The notes: generated from the sequence alone by a model not told the origin. Positions 6,124 through 13,885 are shown, counted from the first letter of the stretch. The stretch: DNA of 14,123 bases from Candidatus Omnitrophota bacterium (GCA_016190205.1 JACPQZ010000041.1:1-14123); one strand, 5' to 3'. Program-made: numbers and translations.

Positions 6124-6855
6124 ATGGTTTCTGAACCGATAGTTATTGAGAATCTCACAGTGCGATACGGGAAGAGTGTCGCCCTGGACGGGCTGTCGCT
6201 CAAGGTGCGTGAGGGCGAGATCTTCGGCTTTTTGGGGCCAAATGGGGCCGGAAAGACGACCACCATCAAGGTGCTCCTGGGTCTTGTTTATGGTGAATCT
6301 GGCACGGTCAGGGTGCATGGACTTTCCCCTACTGATTGCGGTGCGAGGCGTCGGATCGGATACCTCCCGGAAGAGGCCGCGTATTACCGTTTTTTGACCC
6401 CACTCGAGATCCTGCGCTTTTACGGAGCGCTTTTCCGAATTCCCAGACGCGTCTTGAATGACCGTATCGCGGATCTTTTGCGACTGGTAGGTTTGGCTGA
6501 AGTCGCCCGCAGGCCTCTCGCTACGTTTTCGAAGGGGATGGTGCAGAAGGTGGGGCTTGCCCAGGCTCTGGTAAACGACCCCGATACGCTTATCCTGGAT
6601 GAGCCGACCTCCGGCCTGGACCCCCTGTCGCGCATGGAATTGAGAAGACTTCTGCTCGATCTAAAGAGCCGGGGAAAGACCCTGTTCGTTTCAAGCCATG
6701 AGCTTTCCGAGATTGAGCTCATCTGCGACGAGGTTGCCATTATCCGCTCCGGCCGGATGGTCAGGACCGGTCGGCTCAAGGACATCATGGGGAGCGCGTC
6801 AGGCGTAAGCCTGGAACGCTTCTTTATCGAGACTGTTTCCGGAGGGGCGTCATGA
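6124..6855 (+). CDS. ABC transporter ATP-binding protein
   Basis: The first ATG of the frame (6124) is used, with AAGG at 6111-6114 upstream; the protein has 243 aa. All nucleotide-binding motifs are present: Walker A GPNGAGKTTT at about 38-47, a Q-loop region replaced by YLPEEAAYY, the signature FSKGMVQKVG at about 138-147 (a SKGM variant of LSGGQ), Walker B LILDEP followed by TSGLDP, and the switch His in SSHELSE. The SKGM form and the size are typical of subunits that pair with ABC-2 or NosY-type permeases, and the next gene is exactly that (4-nt ATGA overlap). It energises export or membrane remodelling; the cargo is unknown. It is the first gene of a seven-gene coupled run, and its leader begins 30 bp after repeat copy A. 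Confidence 0.93.
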   Translation: MVSEPIVIENLTVRYGKSVALDGLSLKVREGEIFGFLGPNGAGKTTTIKVLLGLVYGESGTVRVHGLSPTDCGARRRIGYLPEEAAYYRFLTPLEILRFYGALFRIPRRVLNDRIADLLRLVGLAEVARRPLATFSKGMVQKVGLAQALVNDPDTLILDEPTSGLDPLSRMELRRLLLDLKSRGKTLFVSSHELSEIELICDEVAIIRSGRMVRTGRLKDIMGSASGVSLERFFIETVSGGAS

Positions 6856-7622
6856 GCTCGGTCCGGGCGCTCGTGGGCCTTGTCTTTCTGGAGATCTACC
6901 GCAAAAAGGATTTCTACGTGGCCTTGATTCTCATGGCGGTCATCCTGGTCTACGCCTCCCAGATAGAGGTTTACAATTTTGAGAACATCGTCCGCTATGT
7001 CCGGGAAATCGGGCTCATGCTCATTTATCTCTTTTCCATTTTTTTGGCGGTGCCGCTCGCGGCCCGTCAGCTTGCGGCGGAGCGGGACCAGAGAACGCTG
7101 GCTGTCCTTTTGGCCAAGCCGGTCACACGGGGGCAGTTTATCGTAGGGAAATCCCTAGGAGCCTTTCTAGCCTCTCTATCCGCATTCCTCATTTTTTATT
7201 CCGTGTTTATACTCGTGACCCTGGCTAAGGGGAAAATGGGCTCTCCCGTGAATCTCATTCAGGCGGGCTATCTTTTTTCGCTCTCGCTTCTCGTCGTGAC
7301 CGCCATGGCCTCCGCCCTTTCGTATTTTCTAACATCCCCGGCCGCCATGACACTCGCCTTCGTCTTTTACTTTCTCATGTCTCTTTTCGGCGCACGGTTC
7401 GATCGCTTTGCTGAAGAGTCCGTAGGGTTAGCTCGCCCCTTGGGCAAGGCGGTTTACTATCTTCTGCCGCACTTCGAGTTTTTTGATTTGAGGCAGCGCG
7501 TGATCCACGACTGGGACCCGGTTTCGTGGGGGCTCATCGCCATCATCACGGCCTACGCCGTGCTCTATACTGCTCTTTTCCTCTTCTCGGGCTGGCTGAA
7601 ATTTCGCAGGCAGCCTTTATGA
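6852..7622 (+). CDS. ABC-2/NosY-type transporter permease
   Basis: The ATG at 6852 overlaps the ATPase stop (ATGA), with a strong GGAGGGG site at 6841-6847. The protein has 256 aa and about six hydrophobic segments (near 22-40, 52-72, 103-125, 138-155, 160-180 and 228-248). The stretch AAERDQRTLAVLLAKPVTR (about 76-94), just after the second helix, is characteristic of ABC-2 permeases, where this loop contacts the ATPase. With the upstream ATPase it would form a two-plus-two exporter in the inner membrane. The next gene, a membrane-anchored TPR protein, overlaps by ATGA and may be an accessory subunit. Confidence 0.88.
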   Translation: MSSVRALVGLVFLEIYRKKDFYVALILMAVILVYASQIEVYNFENIVRYVREIGLMLIYLFSIFLAVPLAARQLAAERDQRTLAVLLAKPVTRGQFIVGKSLGAFLASLSAFLIFYSVFILVTLAKGKMGSPVNLIQAGYLFSLSLLVVTAMASALSYFLTSPAAMTLAFVFYFLMSLFGARFDRFAEESVGLARPLGKAVYYLLPHFEFFDLRQRVIHDWDPVSWGLIAIITAYAVLYTALFLFSGWLKFRRQPL

Positions 7623-8494
7623 TGCCGGCTGTTCTCCTCATCGCATTATTGAGTCTCGCGGGAGTGACCTCTTTTAAGGTGCATGAGGCCTTTAAGTATG
7701 AGCTTCCGGAAGCACAGTCTCAGGACATCATGAACCGCCTGATGGGGAGTGCCCAGGAGATGGTGGGGGACGCCATGTTTACGAAGGCGGACGCCTATTT
7801 TCATGGAGGGCTGTACAAGCAGAAAGATTTTCTGGGTGAGCCTCGTTCTGAAAAGGCGGAAGGGCATGAGGAGGAGGCGCATCATCACGATGAAGAGGGA
7901 CATGCGCCATCGGAAGAAGGAGGGGCACCCAACTGGATCCGGTGGATCGACCGCCAAATCCAGGCGACCGAGCACCGCCATCTCGAGGGCGTGGACGAGG
8001 AGGTCGAGATGCTTCCCTTCCTGGCCTTGGCCTCGCGGCTCAACCCCAATAACTTAAGCGCCATCGCGACGGAGGCCTATTGGCTGGAAGGGCGTTTAGG
8101 GCGGGTGGATGAGGGGATCGAGGTCCTCGTGCGTGGTATCCGCATGAATCCCGAGGCCTGGCAGCTGGATTACCAGCTTGGCATGATTTACTACATGCGT
8201 AAAGAGGACTATGCCCGAAGCGCCGCTGTTTTTAAAGAGTCGATTCGTAAAGCCCGCGGCCGGGAGAGGGACATGGGAGTTCAGGATAGTGGAGCTTTTG
8301 AATTGGCGCATTACCTCGCGGCTGATTCCCTGGACCGGCTGGGTCTATCGGGCGAGGCGCTTGAATTTTACAGGCAGTGCCTCGCCTTTTTCGGTCCGGG
8401 GAGCGAAGTGCCTCTTAAAGGTAAGATTGAGGCCCGCGTCCGGGAGCTTGCCTCTTCGGGCGAGGGCGCGCGTTATTTCCGCGAGGTGGAGTAG
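7619..8494 (+). CDS. Membrane-anchored TPR protein with His-rich acidic segment
   Basis: The frame is open upstream inside the permease gene. The plausible start is the ATG at 7619, overlapping the permease stop by ATGA, giving 291 aa. An N-terminal hydrophobic segment (MMPAVLLIALLSLAGV) is a signal peptide or anchor. Residues about 75-125 are low in complexity and rich in His, Glu and Asp, with EEEAHHHDEEGH at 84-95, a possible site for divalent metal. From about 128 to 260 the helical repeats look like TPRs, for example the units around WLEGRLGRVDEGIEVLVRG and YARSAAVFKESIRKA. TPR proteins assemble complexes. Its position after an ABC-2 pair suggests it works with the exporter on the outer face of the inner membrane. 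No exact family is recognised. Confidence 0.72.
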   Translation: MMPAVLLIALLSLAGVTSFKVHEAFKYELPEAQSQDIMNRLMGSAQEMVGDAMFTKADAYFHGGLYKQKDFLGEPRSEKAEGHEEEAHHHDEEGHAPSEEGGAPNWIRWIDRQIQATEHRHLEGVDEEVEMLPFLALASRLNPNNLSAIATEAYWLEGRLGRVDEGIEVLVRGIRMNPEAWQLDYQLGMIYYMRKEDYARSAAVFKESIRKARGRERDMGVQDSGAFELAHYLAADSLDRLGLSGEALEFYRQCLAFFGPGSEVPLKGKIEARVRELASSGEGARYFREVE

Positions 8495-9498
8495 TGGACG
8501 TCTATTTTTTTGAAGTTTTTGAGGAGGAGGAGAGGGCCCTGAAGCAGGTTCTTTCAAGGAGTGTCCGCGCGCGTTTTACGCCTCACACCGTTCAAAGGAC
8601 GGGTCTTAAGGAGCCCCCGGCAGGTCTCATTTCAATACGCACCCAATCCATCATCCCCCCTTACTGGGTTCCGCGGCTTAAGGGGATCTTAACGCGCAGT
8701 ACGGGGTATGACCATATCCAGGATTTCCTCAAGGGCGTCCATAAAAAAATTCCCTGTGGGTTTCTGCCGAAGTATTGCGCCCGCTCGGTGGCGGAGCAGG
8801 TTTTTTTGTCTATCCTCGCGCTCAAAAGAAGGCTCAAGCGGCAGATGTCGCAGTTCGCCACTTTTAATCGCAGCGGGCTTACGGGCGGGGAATGCGCGGG
8901 TGCGCGGCTGCTCGTGGTAGGCGTCGGGGCCATCGGAGGCGAGGTGGTGCGCCTCGGCCGGGCCATGGGGATGAGGATACGCGGGGTAGATATCGTTCGC
9001 CGTTTGCGCGGCCTCACCTATGTTTCCCTGAAGGAGGGGGTGAGGTCGTCAGACGTCATCGTCTGCACCCTTCCGCTTACGGAAAAAACCCGCGGACTCT
9101 TGTGTTTTGCACTTCTTGAAAAAGCTCCCCGCGGCGCGATCTTCGTAAATATTTCGCGCGGGGAAATCTCGCCCGTCAAGGATTTAAAGCGGCTCCTGGA
9201 TGAGGGAATCCTTTCAGGACTCGCCATGGACGTGTATGAGGATGAAAAGCGGCTCGCGGAGCACCTCCGTTTCCAAAAGCCTCCTCGCACCGAAGCAGGA
9301 AAAACTATCCTCTCCCTTAAGAAGCGGGACAATGTGCTCTTTACGCCTCACAACGCTTTTAATACGGTGGAGGCCCTTAAGCGCAAGGCCCGCCTAAGTG
9401 CCGAATCGGTTGTCCAATTCCTCCGGCGGGGGAGGTTTCCGCACCCTATCCCTGAAGATAGACCCGAAACCCGAGACCCGAGACCCGAGACTGATTGA
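8494..9498 (+). CDS. D-isomer-specific 2-hydroxyacid dehydrogenase family protein
   Basis: The GTG at 8494 shares one base with the preceding TAG, with AGGTGGA at 8484-8490 before it; 334 aa result. The NAD-binding Rossmann motif GVGAIGG is at 143-149, with Asp166 (GVDIV) as the likely ribose-binding residue. The catalytic set is present: Arg222 in NISRGE, Glu249 in DVYEDE and His286 in FTPHNAF. RSTGYDH (68-74) belongs to the substrate side. The enzyme should interconvert a 2-keto acid and a D-2-hydroxy acid with NAD(H); which acid cannot be read. The sequence between Glu249 and His286 looks somewhat long. The C-terminal residues are encoded by a heptamer repeat that runs into the sirtuin start, so the two genes are tightly coupled. 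Confidence 0.88.
   Translation: MDVYFFEVFEEEERALKQVLSRSVRARFTPHTVQRTGLKEPPAGLISIRTQSIIPPYWVPRLKGILTRSTGYDHIQDFLKGVHKKIPCGFLPKYCARSVAEQVFLSILALKRRLKRQMSQFATFNRSGLTGGECAGARLLVVGVGAIGGEVVRLGRAMGMRIRGVDIVRRLRGLTYVSLKEGVRSSDVIVCTLPLTEKTRGLLCFALLEKAPRGAIFVNISRGEISPVKDLKRLLDEGILSGLAMDVYEDEKRLAEHLRFQKPPRTEAGKTILSLKKRDNVLFTPHNAFNTVEALKRKARLSAESVVQFLRRGRFPHPIPEDRPETRDPRPETD
9461..9488 (+). repeat. Four tandem heptamers at a gene junction
   Basis: Four consecutive copies of GACCCGA (the second reads AACCCGA) occupy 9461-9488, and a decayed fifth follows at 9489-9494. They encode the Arg/Pro/Glu/Thr-rich end of the dehydrogenase and stop just before the sirtuin start. Seven is not a multiple of three, so gain or loss of a unit changes the reading frame. 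Confidence 0.8.
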
Positions 9499-9499
9499 A

Positions 9500-10219
9500 T
9501 TGAAAGCTCAGAGCGCGCGCTCTATCGTCATATTGACCGGCGCCGGCATCTCGGCCGAGTCTGGGATTCAGACCTTCCGGGCCCAGGGCGGTCTCTGGGA
9601 GGATTACCGGGTGGAGGACGTAGCGAGCCCGAGGGGATTTGAGCGTGACCCGGAGCTTGTGCACCGCTTTTATAATGAAAGGCGGCGGCGTCTCTTAAAA
9701 GGGGAGGTCAAGCCCAATGCGGCACATCTTGCCCTCGCCAGACTTGAGCGCGAGTTTCCCGGCCAGGTGCTGCTCGTGACACAGAACATCGACAACCTGC
9801 ATGAAGAGGCGGGAAGCCGCGAAGTGATTCACATGCACGGGGAGATCCTTAAGTCGCGCTGTGTTTTGTCGGAAGAGGTCTTTGACTGCGAGCGCGATTT
9901 GAGTGTTCAAGACCGCTGCAGCTGCTGCGCCCCGCCCAATCCCTTAAGGCCGCATGTGGTCTGGTTCGGAGAGACCCCGCTTGGGTTGGACCGCATTTTT
10001 GGGGCCCTCCACCGCGCAGATCTATTTATCGCAGTCGGGACCTCCGGCCATGTCTATCCAGCCGCAGGTTTTGTGGAAGAGGCGAGGGCCGCCCATGCGC
10101 ACACGGTGGAGCTTAATCTCGAACCCTCAGCCGTACGGTCGAGCTTTTTAGAGCGGCTGTATGGCCCTGCAACCGAGGTGGTCCCTGGCTATGTCAAGAG
10201 CCTGCTCGAGGTAACATGA
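9500..10219 (+). CDS. cobB: CobB-type NAD-dependent protein deacylase (class III sirtuin)
   Basis: The frame is open far into the dehydrogenase gene, where an ATG at 9398 exists. I prefer the TTG at 9500, one base after the upstream stop, because it gives 239 aa and puts the NAD motif [11 protein letters not shown] at about residue 13, as in E. coli CobB. TQNIDNLH and catalytic His in HMHGE are present, as are [10 protein letters not shown] and [21 protein letters not shown] keeps the Tyr-X-X-Arg pair that class III sirtuins use to bind succinyl- or malonyl-lysine. Zinc-region cysteines are RC, FDC and CSCC; the last pair matches CHCC in E. coli, while the first half is irregular. It should remove acetyl or succinyl groups from lysines, releasing nicotinamide and O-acyl-ADP-ribose. 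The ATGA overlap with the amidoligase suggests coupled production. Confidence 0.92.
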   Translation: MKAQSARSIVILTGAGISAESGIQTFRAQGGLWEDYRVEDVASPRGFERDPELVHRFYNERRRRLLKGEVKPNAAHLALARLEREFPGQVLLVTQNIDNLHEEAGSREVIHMHGEILKSRCVLSEEVFDCERDLSVQDRCSCCAPPNPLRPHVVWFGETPLGLDRIFGALHRADLFIAVGTSGHVYPAAGFVEEARAAHAHTVELNLEPSAVRSSFLERLYGPATEVVPGYVKSLLEVT

Positions 10220-11292
10220 AGATTACGATGGGCCTCGAGCTCGAGAGTTACTCGATTGCCCTCCCAGAAAACCGTATCTGCAGGGAACTCCATTTCCCCC
10301 GGCGCTCGAGCATTGAAAAGGGGGAAAGGTTCAAGCGCGACGCGAGCATCGGCCCCGAATACAACAGCCGCGTCTTTACTACCGTGCGGGAGGCCTTTTT
10401 CCTTCTGAAGAACGGACTTCGCAAGTACACCGTGTTCCGGCCTCCGGACCGCAAGGACGAATGGCACGCCATCTTCCCCGTGGGTGGCTGGATCGACCGG
10501 TTTGCGGGAAGCCACATCCACCTGGCCGTTACGGGGCGCCGTCTGGATTATCAGGATGCCAAACGGCTCGCCATTCAGCTCCATGACCACCTCCCATTTC
10601 TCATCGTGCTGACGGCGAGCTCTCCCGTCTGGCGCAATAAGGTCACGCAGATTTCATCCAACCGTCTTTTCCGCGGATCCAAGAAATACTGCCGGGTCAC
10701 GAGCCGCGGCGCGCTTTACAAAAACCCGTTTCGTGAGATGAGTTATAATCGCGGAGGCAAGCGCAAACCGCCCACCCTGGAGATCCGCATCTGCGACAGC
10801 TCGCTTCCGGAACACTTGGTCGCGGCCCTTTCCGTGTGCCGGGCGGTGGCTTTAAGGTGGCTCAAACGCAAGCGCCCGCATAACCGGTCCACCCATCCCA
10901 ATTATCTCAAGGCACGCGAGCGGGCCATGCGGCAGGGGGTTGGCGCCAGATTGGTCTGGACCAATCATTGGATTCGGGTCCCGCGCTACGTGGACCTTTT
11001 TTTCAGGAAGTACGAGAAGGAACTCAAGGAGATGGACATCCCGGAGGATGTGCTTCGCGTCTTTAAATACTTGAAGAAAGGTTTCAATCAGGCGGAGCTC
11101 ATCAGGAGGGCCGCCCTCTTGTGTCGCAAGAGACACCGGCCCACCTGGCAGAGGCGCTTTGCCAAGAAGTATGCGAAGGCGATCAAGGAACTCTTGGACG
11201 GCAACAGCCTGGAGCAGTTCGCGCGGGGTTTGGGGGTGCGCCTTCCGGACATCCGGCACACCTGGCTGGGGCATAAGGGGGCGCGCTGGTGA
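10216..11292 (+). CDS. GCS2-like amidoligase (carboxylate-amine ligase superfamily)
   Basis: The ATG at 10216 overlaps the sirtuin stop (ATGA) with GAGGT 3 nt upstream; 358 aa. Motifs follow the glutamine-synthetase-fold COOH-NH2 ligases: GLELE (6-10) for Mg-[13 protein letters not shown] (42-51), GSHIHLAV (98-105) with the HxH metal site, RGSKKYCRV (153-161) and [11 protein letters not shown] (185-195). Such enzymes activate a carboxylate as acyl phosphate and join it to an amine, as in gamma-glutamyl peptide synthesis. It is no canonical GshA or YbdK that I recognise. The last about 150 residues are rich in Arg/Lys and helical, perhaps binding an acidic partner. The following gene, a C26-type hydrolase, starts within its stop codon. 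A ligase with a matching hydrolase suggests a cycle of amide formation and removal. Substrate unknown. Confidence 0.8.
   Translation: MKITMGLELESYSIALPENRICRELHFPRRSSIEKGERFKRDASIGPEYNSRVFTTVREAFFLLKNGLRKYTVFRPPDRKDEWHAIFPVGGWIDRFAGSHIHLAVTGRRLDYQDAKRLAIQLHDHLPFLIVLTASSPVWRNKVTQISSNRLFRGSKKYCRVTSRGALYKNPFREMSYNRGGKRKPPTLEIRICDSSLPEHLVAALSVCRAVALRWLKRKRPHNRSTHPNYLKARERAMRQGVGARLVWTNHWIRVPRYVDLFFRKYEKELKEMDIPEDVLRVFKYLKKGFNQAELIRRAALLCRKRHRPTWQRRFAKKYAKAIKELLDGNSLEQFARGLGVRLPDIRHTWLGHKGARW
11275..11281 (+). promoter_or_regulatory. Ribosome binding site for the coupled C26 peptidase
   Basis: AAGGGGG lies 7 nt before the GTG at 11289. It sits within the end of the amidoligase gene and supports GTG as the real start, giving the GTGA overlap. 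Confidence 0.6.
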
Positions 11293-12044
11293 GGGCGCGG
11301 AGGAAGCGAGTCGGAAAGCCCGTCATAGGCATCACGTGCGAGGTGCATAAAATAGGCCCTTATTACAGCGAGTTCGACCTTTTTTGCGATTACCGTTATG
11401 TCCGCGCCATCATCCGGGCTGGCGGAAATCCCGTGCTTCTTCCCATCAATCCCTTCCGGCGCGATGTGTCCCTCCTTTTGGACGGGGTGGACGGCGTCGT
11501 CATCGTCGGCGGGATGGATATCCACCCCAGTTTCTACGGCGAGCGCTCGGGCCGCAAGGTCGAGCCCATGTACCGGGGCCGGACCTATTTCGACATGAAT
11601 CTCTACCGGCTGGCCCAGAAGAAAGAAATCCCGGTGCTTGCCATCTGCTATGGGATGCAGCTCTTGAACGTGATTTTCGGCGGGAGCCTGTTTCAGGATA
11701 TCAAATCCAGCATCCGCTGGGCCCGGCGGCATCGCTCCCGGCGTCAGGCGGTGCACCGCGTGGAGATTTTGCCGGGGTCGCACCTCCACAAGATCTTTAG
11801 AAGGACTACCCTCATGGTGCACAGCGATCATCACCAGGCCATCAAGATTCCCGGCCGTGGGATCGAGATCACGGCCTTCGCCGAGGACGGCGTCGCAGAG
11901 GCGGCAGAAGGGCCGCCGCACACCGTGGCGGTCCAATGGCACCCCGAGCGTCAGCCCAAGGATCCGGTCCAGATGCGGCTCTTTCGCCACTTTATCCGCC
12001 TGGCACGGCGCTATCGGATGGGGAGGGGCAAGCGAGAGGCGTAG
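11289..12044 (+). CDS. Class I glutamine amidotransferase-like peptidase C26 (gamma-glutamyl hydrolase type)
   Basis: GTG at 11289 overlaps the amidoligase stop by GTGA; 251 aa. The fold signature is complete: GITCE near the start, VIVGGMDIHPSFYGE (71-85), the nucleophile elbow AICYGMQLLN with Cys120, HSDHHQAIK (178-186), and AVQWHPE with His218 and Glu220 as the rest of the triad. Family members such as PuuD and gamma-glutamyl hydrolases cut gamma-glutamyl amides. The DIHPSFYGE and HHQAI motifs favour that group over amidotransferases of biosynthesis. Placed directly after an amidoligase, it may remove what the ligase adds or process its product. An Arg-rich stretch around 143-156 (RWARRHRSRRQ) is unusual and echoes the basic tail of the ligase. 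It ends the coupled gene run; 53 bp follow before the next gene. Confidence 0.9.
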   Translation: MRARRKRVGKPVIGITCEVHKIGPYYSEFDLFCDYRYVRAIIRAGGNPVLLPINPFRRDVSLLLDGVDGVVIVGGMDIHPSFYGERSGRKVEPMYRGRTYFDMNLYRLAQKKEIPVLAICYGMQLLNVIFGGSLFQDIKSSIRWARRHRSRRQAVHRVEILPGSHLHKIFRRTTLMVHSDHHQAIKIPGRGIEITAFAEDGVAEAAEGPPHTVAVQWHPERQPKDPVQMRLFRHFIRLARRYRMGRGKREA

Positions 12045-12097
12045 ATTTCTGGTTGGACTTAAGCTATCATGGTGCCAATAGAAGGGAGGGGGGGCGG

Positions 12098-12472
12098 ATG
12101 GGTAAAAAGAAGATCATGATCGTGGATGACGAGGTCGCGTTCACGAACCTCGTAAGGCTCAACCTTCAGGAGACCGGAAAGTTTGAGGTAAGGGTCGAAA
12201 ATAAAGGGACCCGTGCAGTCTTAACGGCCCAGCAATTTAAACCCGATTTGATCTTGTTGGATATCATCATGCCTGATATGGCCGGGTCTGATGTCGCGCG
12301 GCTCTTGCGCTCCGAGGAAGCCACCAAAATGATTCCCATCGCCTTCTTGACCGCCACGGTCATGAAGGAAGAAACGGGGAAACAGGGAAAGCATATCGGG
12401 GGTTACCCCTTTTTGGCCAAGCCCGTCAGCACGGAGGAACTCGTCGGCTTTATTGAGAAGCTTATCAAATGA
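12098..12472 (+). CDS. Single-domain response regulator (receiver only)
   Basis: The frame is open upstream, but the ATG at 12098 follows a strong purine site (AAGGGAGG region, 12082-12090) and begins a standard receiver domain; 124 aa. Key residues are Asp10-Asp11 in MIVDDE, phosphoacceptor Asp55 in LILLD, Thr85 in FLTAT and Lys108 in LAKPVS. No output domain follows, so it signals through protein contacts, as CheY- or Spo0F-like proteins do. No histidine kinase is in the window. The next gene, a GT9 glycosyltransferase, begins 7 nt after the stop and is likely cotranscribed. A small 53-bp gap with a weak TATCAT at 12065-12070 separates it from the C26 gene. Confidence 0.9.
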   Translation: MGKKKIMIVDDEVAFTNLVRLNLQETGKFEVRVENKGTRAVLTAQQFKPDLILLDIIMPDMAGSDVARLLRSEEATKMIPIAFLTATVMKEETGKQGKHIGGYPFLAKPVSTEELVGFIEKLIK

Positions 12473-12479
12473 CGGCCAG

Positions 12480-13697
12480 ATGTGGGCGTCCGTAGACCGA
12501 AGGGTCGCGTTATTTAAGTTTATCGATCACTGGCTCGGCGGCCTCCTCTGTTTTTTCCTGGCGTTTTTTCATCGTGCCACCCGCCCTTTCTACCGCACCT
12601 ATACCGCCGCAGCCTTCCGCCGTCCACCCCGAGCTATCTGGGTCATGAAGTTTTTTGGACTGGGGAGCATTGTGCTGGCGGCCCCCATGGTCCAGGGTAT
12701 AAGGGCCAAATATCCCGGTGCGAAGCTCACTTTTTTAACCTTTCAGGAAAACGTGGACCTGGCCAGGCGCCTCGATCTTGGAGATGAGATCCGCGCGATC
12801 GAGACCGCCAATCCCTTTAAGCTCGCCGCCTCCATCTTCTCCACCCTCATAGCTTTTTCCCTCCGCAAACCCGACGTTGTTGTGGACCTCGAGTTCTATT
12901 CCAAATTCGGTACCCTCATGTCGTATTTCTCCGGAGCCCCTTGGCGCTTAGGGTTTTATCTGCCCCTATTCTGGAGAAACTCGCTCGTCAATGTCCCCAT
13001 CTCTTTTAATCACAGCCGGCACATCCTGGACATGTACCGGATGGCGGGGGAGGCCTTGGGGGTTATAGAGGCTCCCGTCCGGCGCGTGGACATTCCCTTA
13101 GGGGAGGATGAGCGAAATGCAGTTCGGAGGATCCTGCACGAGCGGGCGGTGGGGGAAAGAGATATTCTTTTGGGCGTGAATGTAAATGCCAGCTTCGTCA
13201 TGGACTGCCGCAAGTGGCCCCTCGAAAACTTTGGCGCGCTCATCAACAGGCTTCTCAAGACCGCCGGGGGGATTAAAGTCATCCTGACGGGGACGAGGAA
13301 GGAGGCGGCGTACACCGCATCGTTGTTTCAGCATATCGATGAGTCATTGAGGCCCCGGGTCATCAACTTGGCCGGCGCGCTTTCGTTCGGAGAGTTCATT
13401 GCGCTTCTCAAGGAGCTTAAGCTCATGCTCACGAATGACAGCGGTCCCTTCCATCTCGCCAAGGCGCAGGGGACGCCTACGGTTTCCATCTGGGGGCCTG
13501 GAAACCCAGGTCTCTATGGCCCCTATGGAGATGAAGATAAAACGCACCGCGTGCTCTACAAACGCTGGCCGTGCAGCCCCTGCCTGTACCTCTACCGCAC
13601 CGACGCGGGCCGTTTCTGCGAAAAGACCGTCCCCTGCCTCAAAGCCATCGGCGTGGAGGAAGTTCTCGAAGCCGTCAGGGCGGGACTCGCGTCGTGA
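12480..13697 (+). CDS. GT9-family glycosyltransferase (heptosyltransferase-like)
   Basis: I take the ATG at 12480, 7 nt after the response-regulator stop (405 aa); a TTG at 12453 would overlap that gene. The N-terminal helix (about 12-31, DHWLGGLLCFFLAFF) may associate with the membrane. The GT-B fold of the ADP-heptose:LPS heptosyltransferase family is shown by KFFGLGSIVLAAPMVQGIR (57-75), the NVNAS region near 234-238, ILTG (268-271) and TNDSGPFHLAKAQGTPTVSIWGP (the hallmark TxDSGPxHLA...G, 318-340). Such enzymes add heptose or a related sugar to the LPS core in the cytoplasm. Near the C-terminus Cys365, Cys368, Cys380 and Cys386 form CX2C-X11-CX5C, a possible metal site. True heptose specificity cannot be claimed. 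No ribosome binding site is evident. Repeat copy B lies 41 bp beyond the stop. Confidence 0.87.
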   Translation: MWASVDRRVALFKFIDHWLGGLLCFFLAFFHRATRPFYRTYTAAAFRRPPRAIWVMKFFGLGSIVLAAPMVQGIRAKYPGAKLTFLTFQENVDLARRLDLGDEIRAIETANPFKLAASIFSTLIAFSLRKPDVVVDLEFYSKFGTLMSYFSGAPWRLGFYLPLFWRNSLVNVPISFNHSRHILDMYRMAGEALGVIEAPVRRVDIPLGEDERNAVRRILHERAVGERDILLGVNVNASFVMDCRKWPLENFGALINRLLKTAGGIKVILTGTRKEAAYTASLFQHIDESLRPRVINLAGALSFGEFIALLKELKLMLTNDSGPFHLAKAQGTPTVSIWGPGNPGLYGPYGDEDKTHRVLYKRWPCSPCLYLYRTDAGRFCEKTVPCLKAIGVEEVLEAVRAGLAS

Positions 13698-13827
13698 CTG
13701 TGGCTCATCTTGCTGCCGCACCTCTCATAATTAAAAAAGCCCGGCCCGGTCCCTTCGGCCCACACGCGGGCCGATCTCAAGCAGCCAGGATACAGCACCC
13801 GGGGCCGGCACCCTTCTTCGCGAAACG

Positions 13828-13850
13828 GCCGGTATACTACGTATACCGGC
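13828..13850. other. Perfect 10-bp hairpin unique to copy B
   Basis: GCCGGTATAC (13828-13837) and GTATACCGGC (13841-13850) are perfectly complementary around a 3-nt loop. Copy A lacks this hairpin. Confidence 0.85.
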
Positions 13851-13862
13851 ACTTCCTTCGCC

Positions 13863-13885
13863 CACCCGCGCTTTTCGCGCGGGTG
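13863..13885. other. Perfect 9-bp hairpin unique to copy B
   Basis: CACCCGCGC (13863-13871) and GCGCGGGTG (13877-13885) pair perfectly around TTTTC, which is GAAAA on the minus strand. The first arm abuts the preceding 10-bp hairpin region. Copy A lacks it. Confidence 0.85.

Noticed and set aside
5624-6269. Open frames of 172 and 191 codons over repeat copy A
   Set aside because: The stretch is hairpin-rich, differs from copy B by indels that break frames, and the translated products show no known motif.
10234-10245. CTCGAGCTCGAG palindrome at the amidoligase start
   Set aside because: It follows from the codons of the conserved Leu-Glu-Leu-Glu motif and needs no regulatory explanation.
12042-12081. 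Promoter before the response regulator (TTGGAC, TATCAT)
   Set aside because: The two boxes are only 6 bp apart; with proper spacing the other box is poor, so no promoter is called.
11936-12097. N-terminal extension of the response regulator
   Set aside because: The region is antisense-like in composition, lies over the C26 gene end, and the later ATG has a strong ribosome binding site and a standard receiver start.
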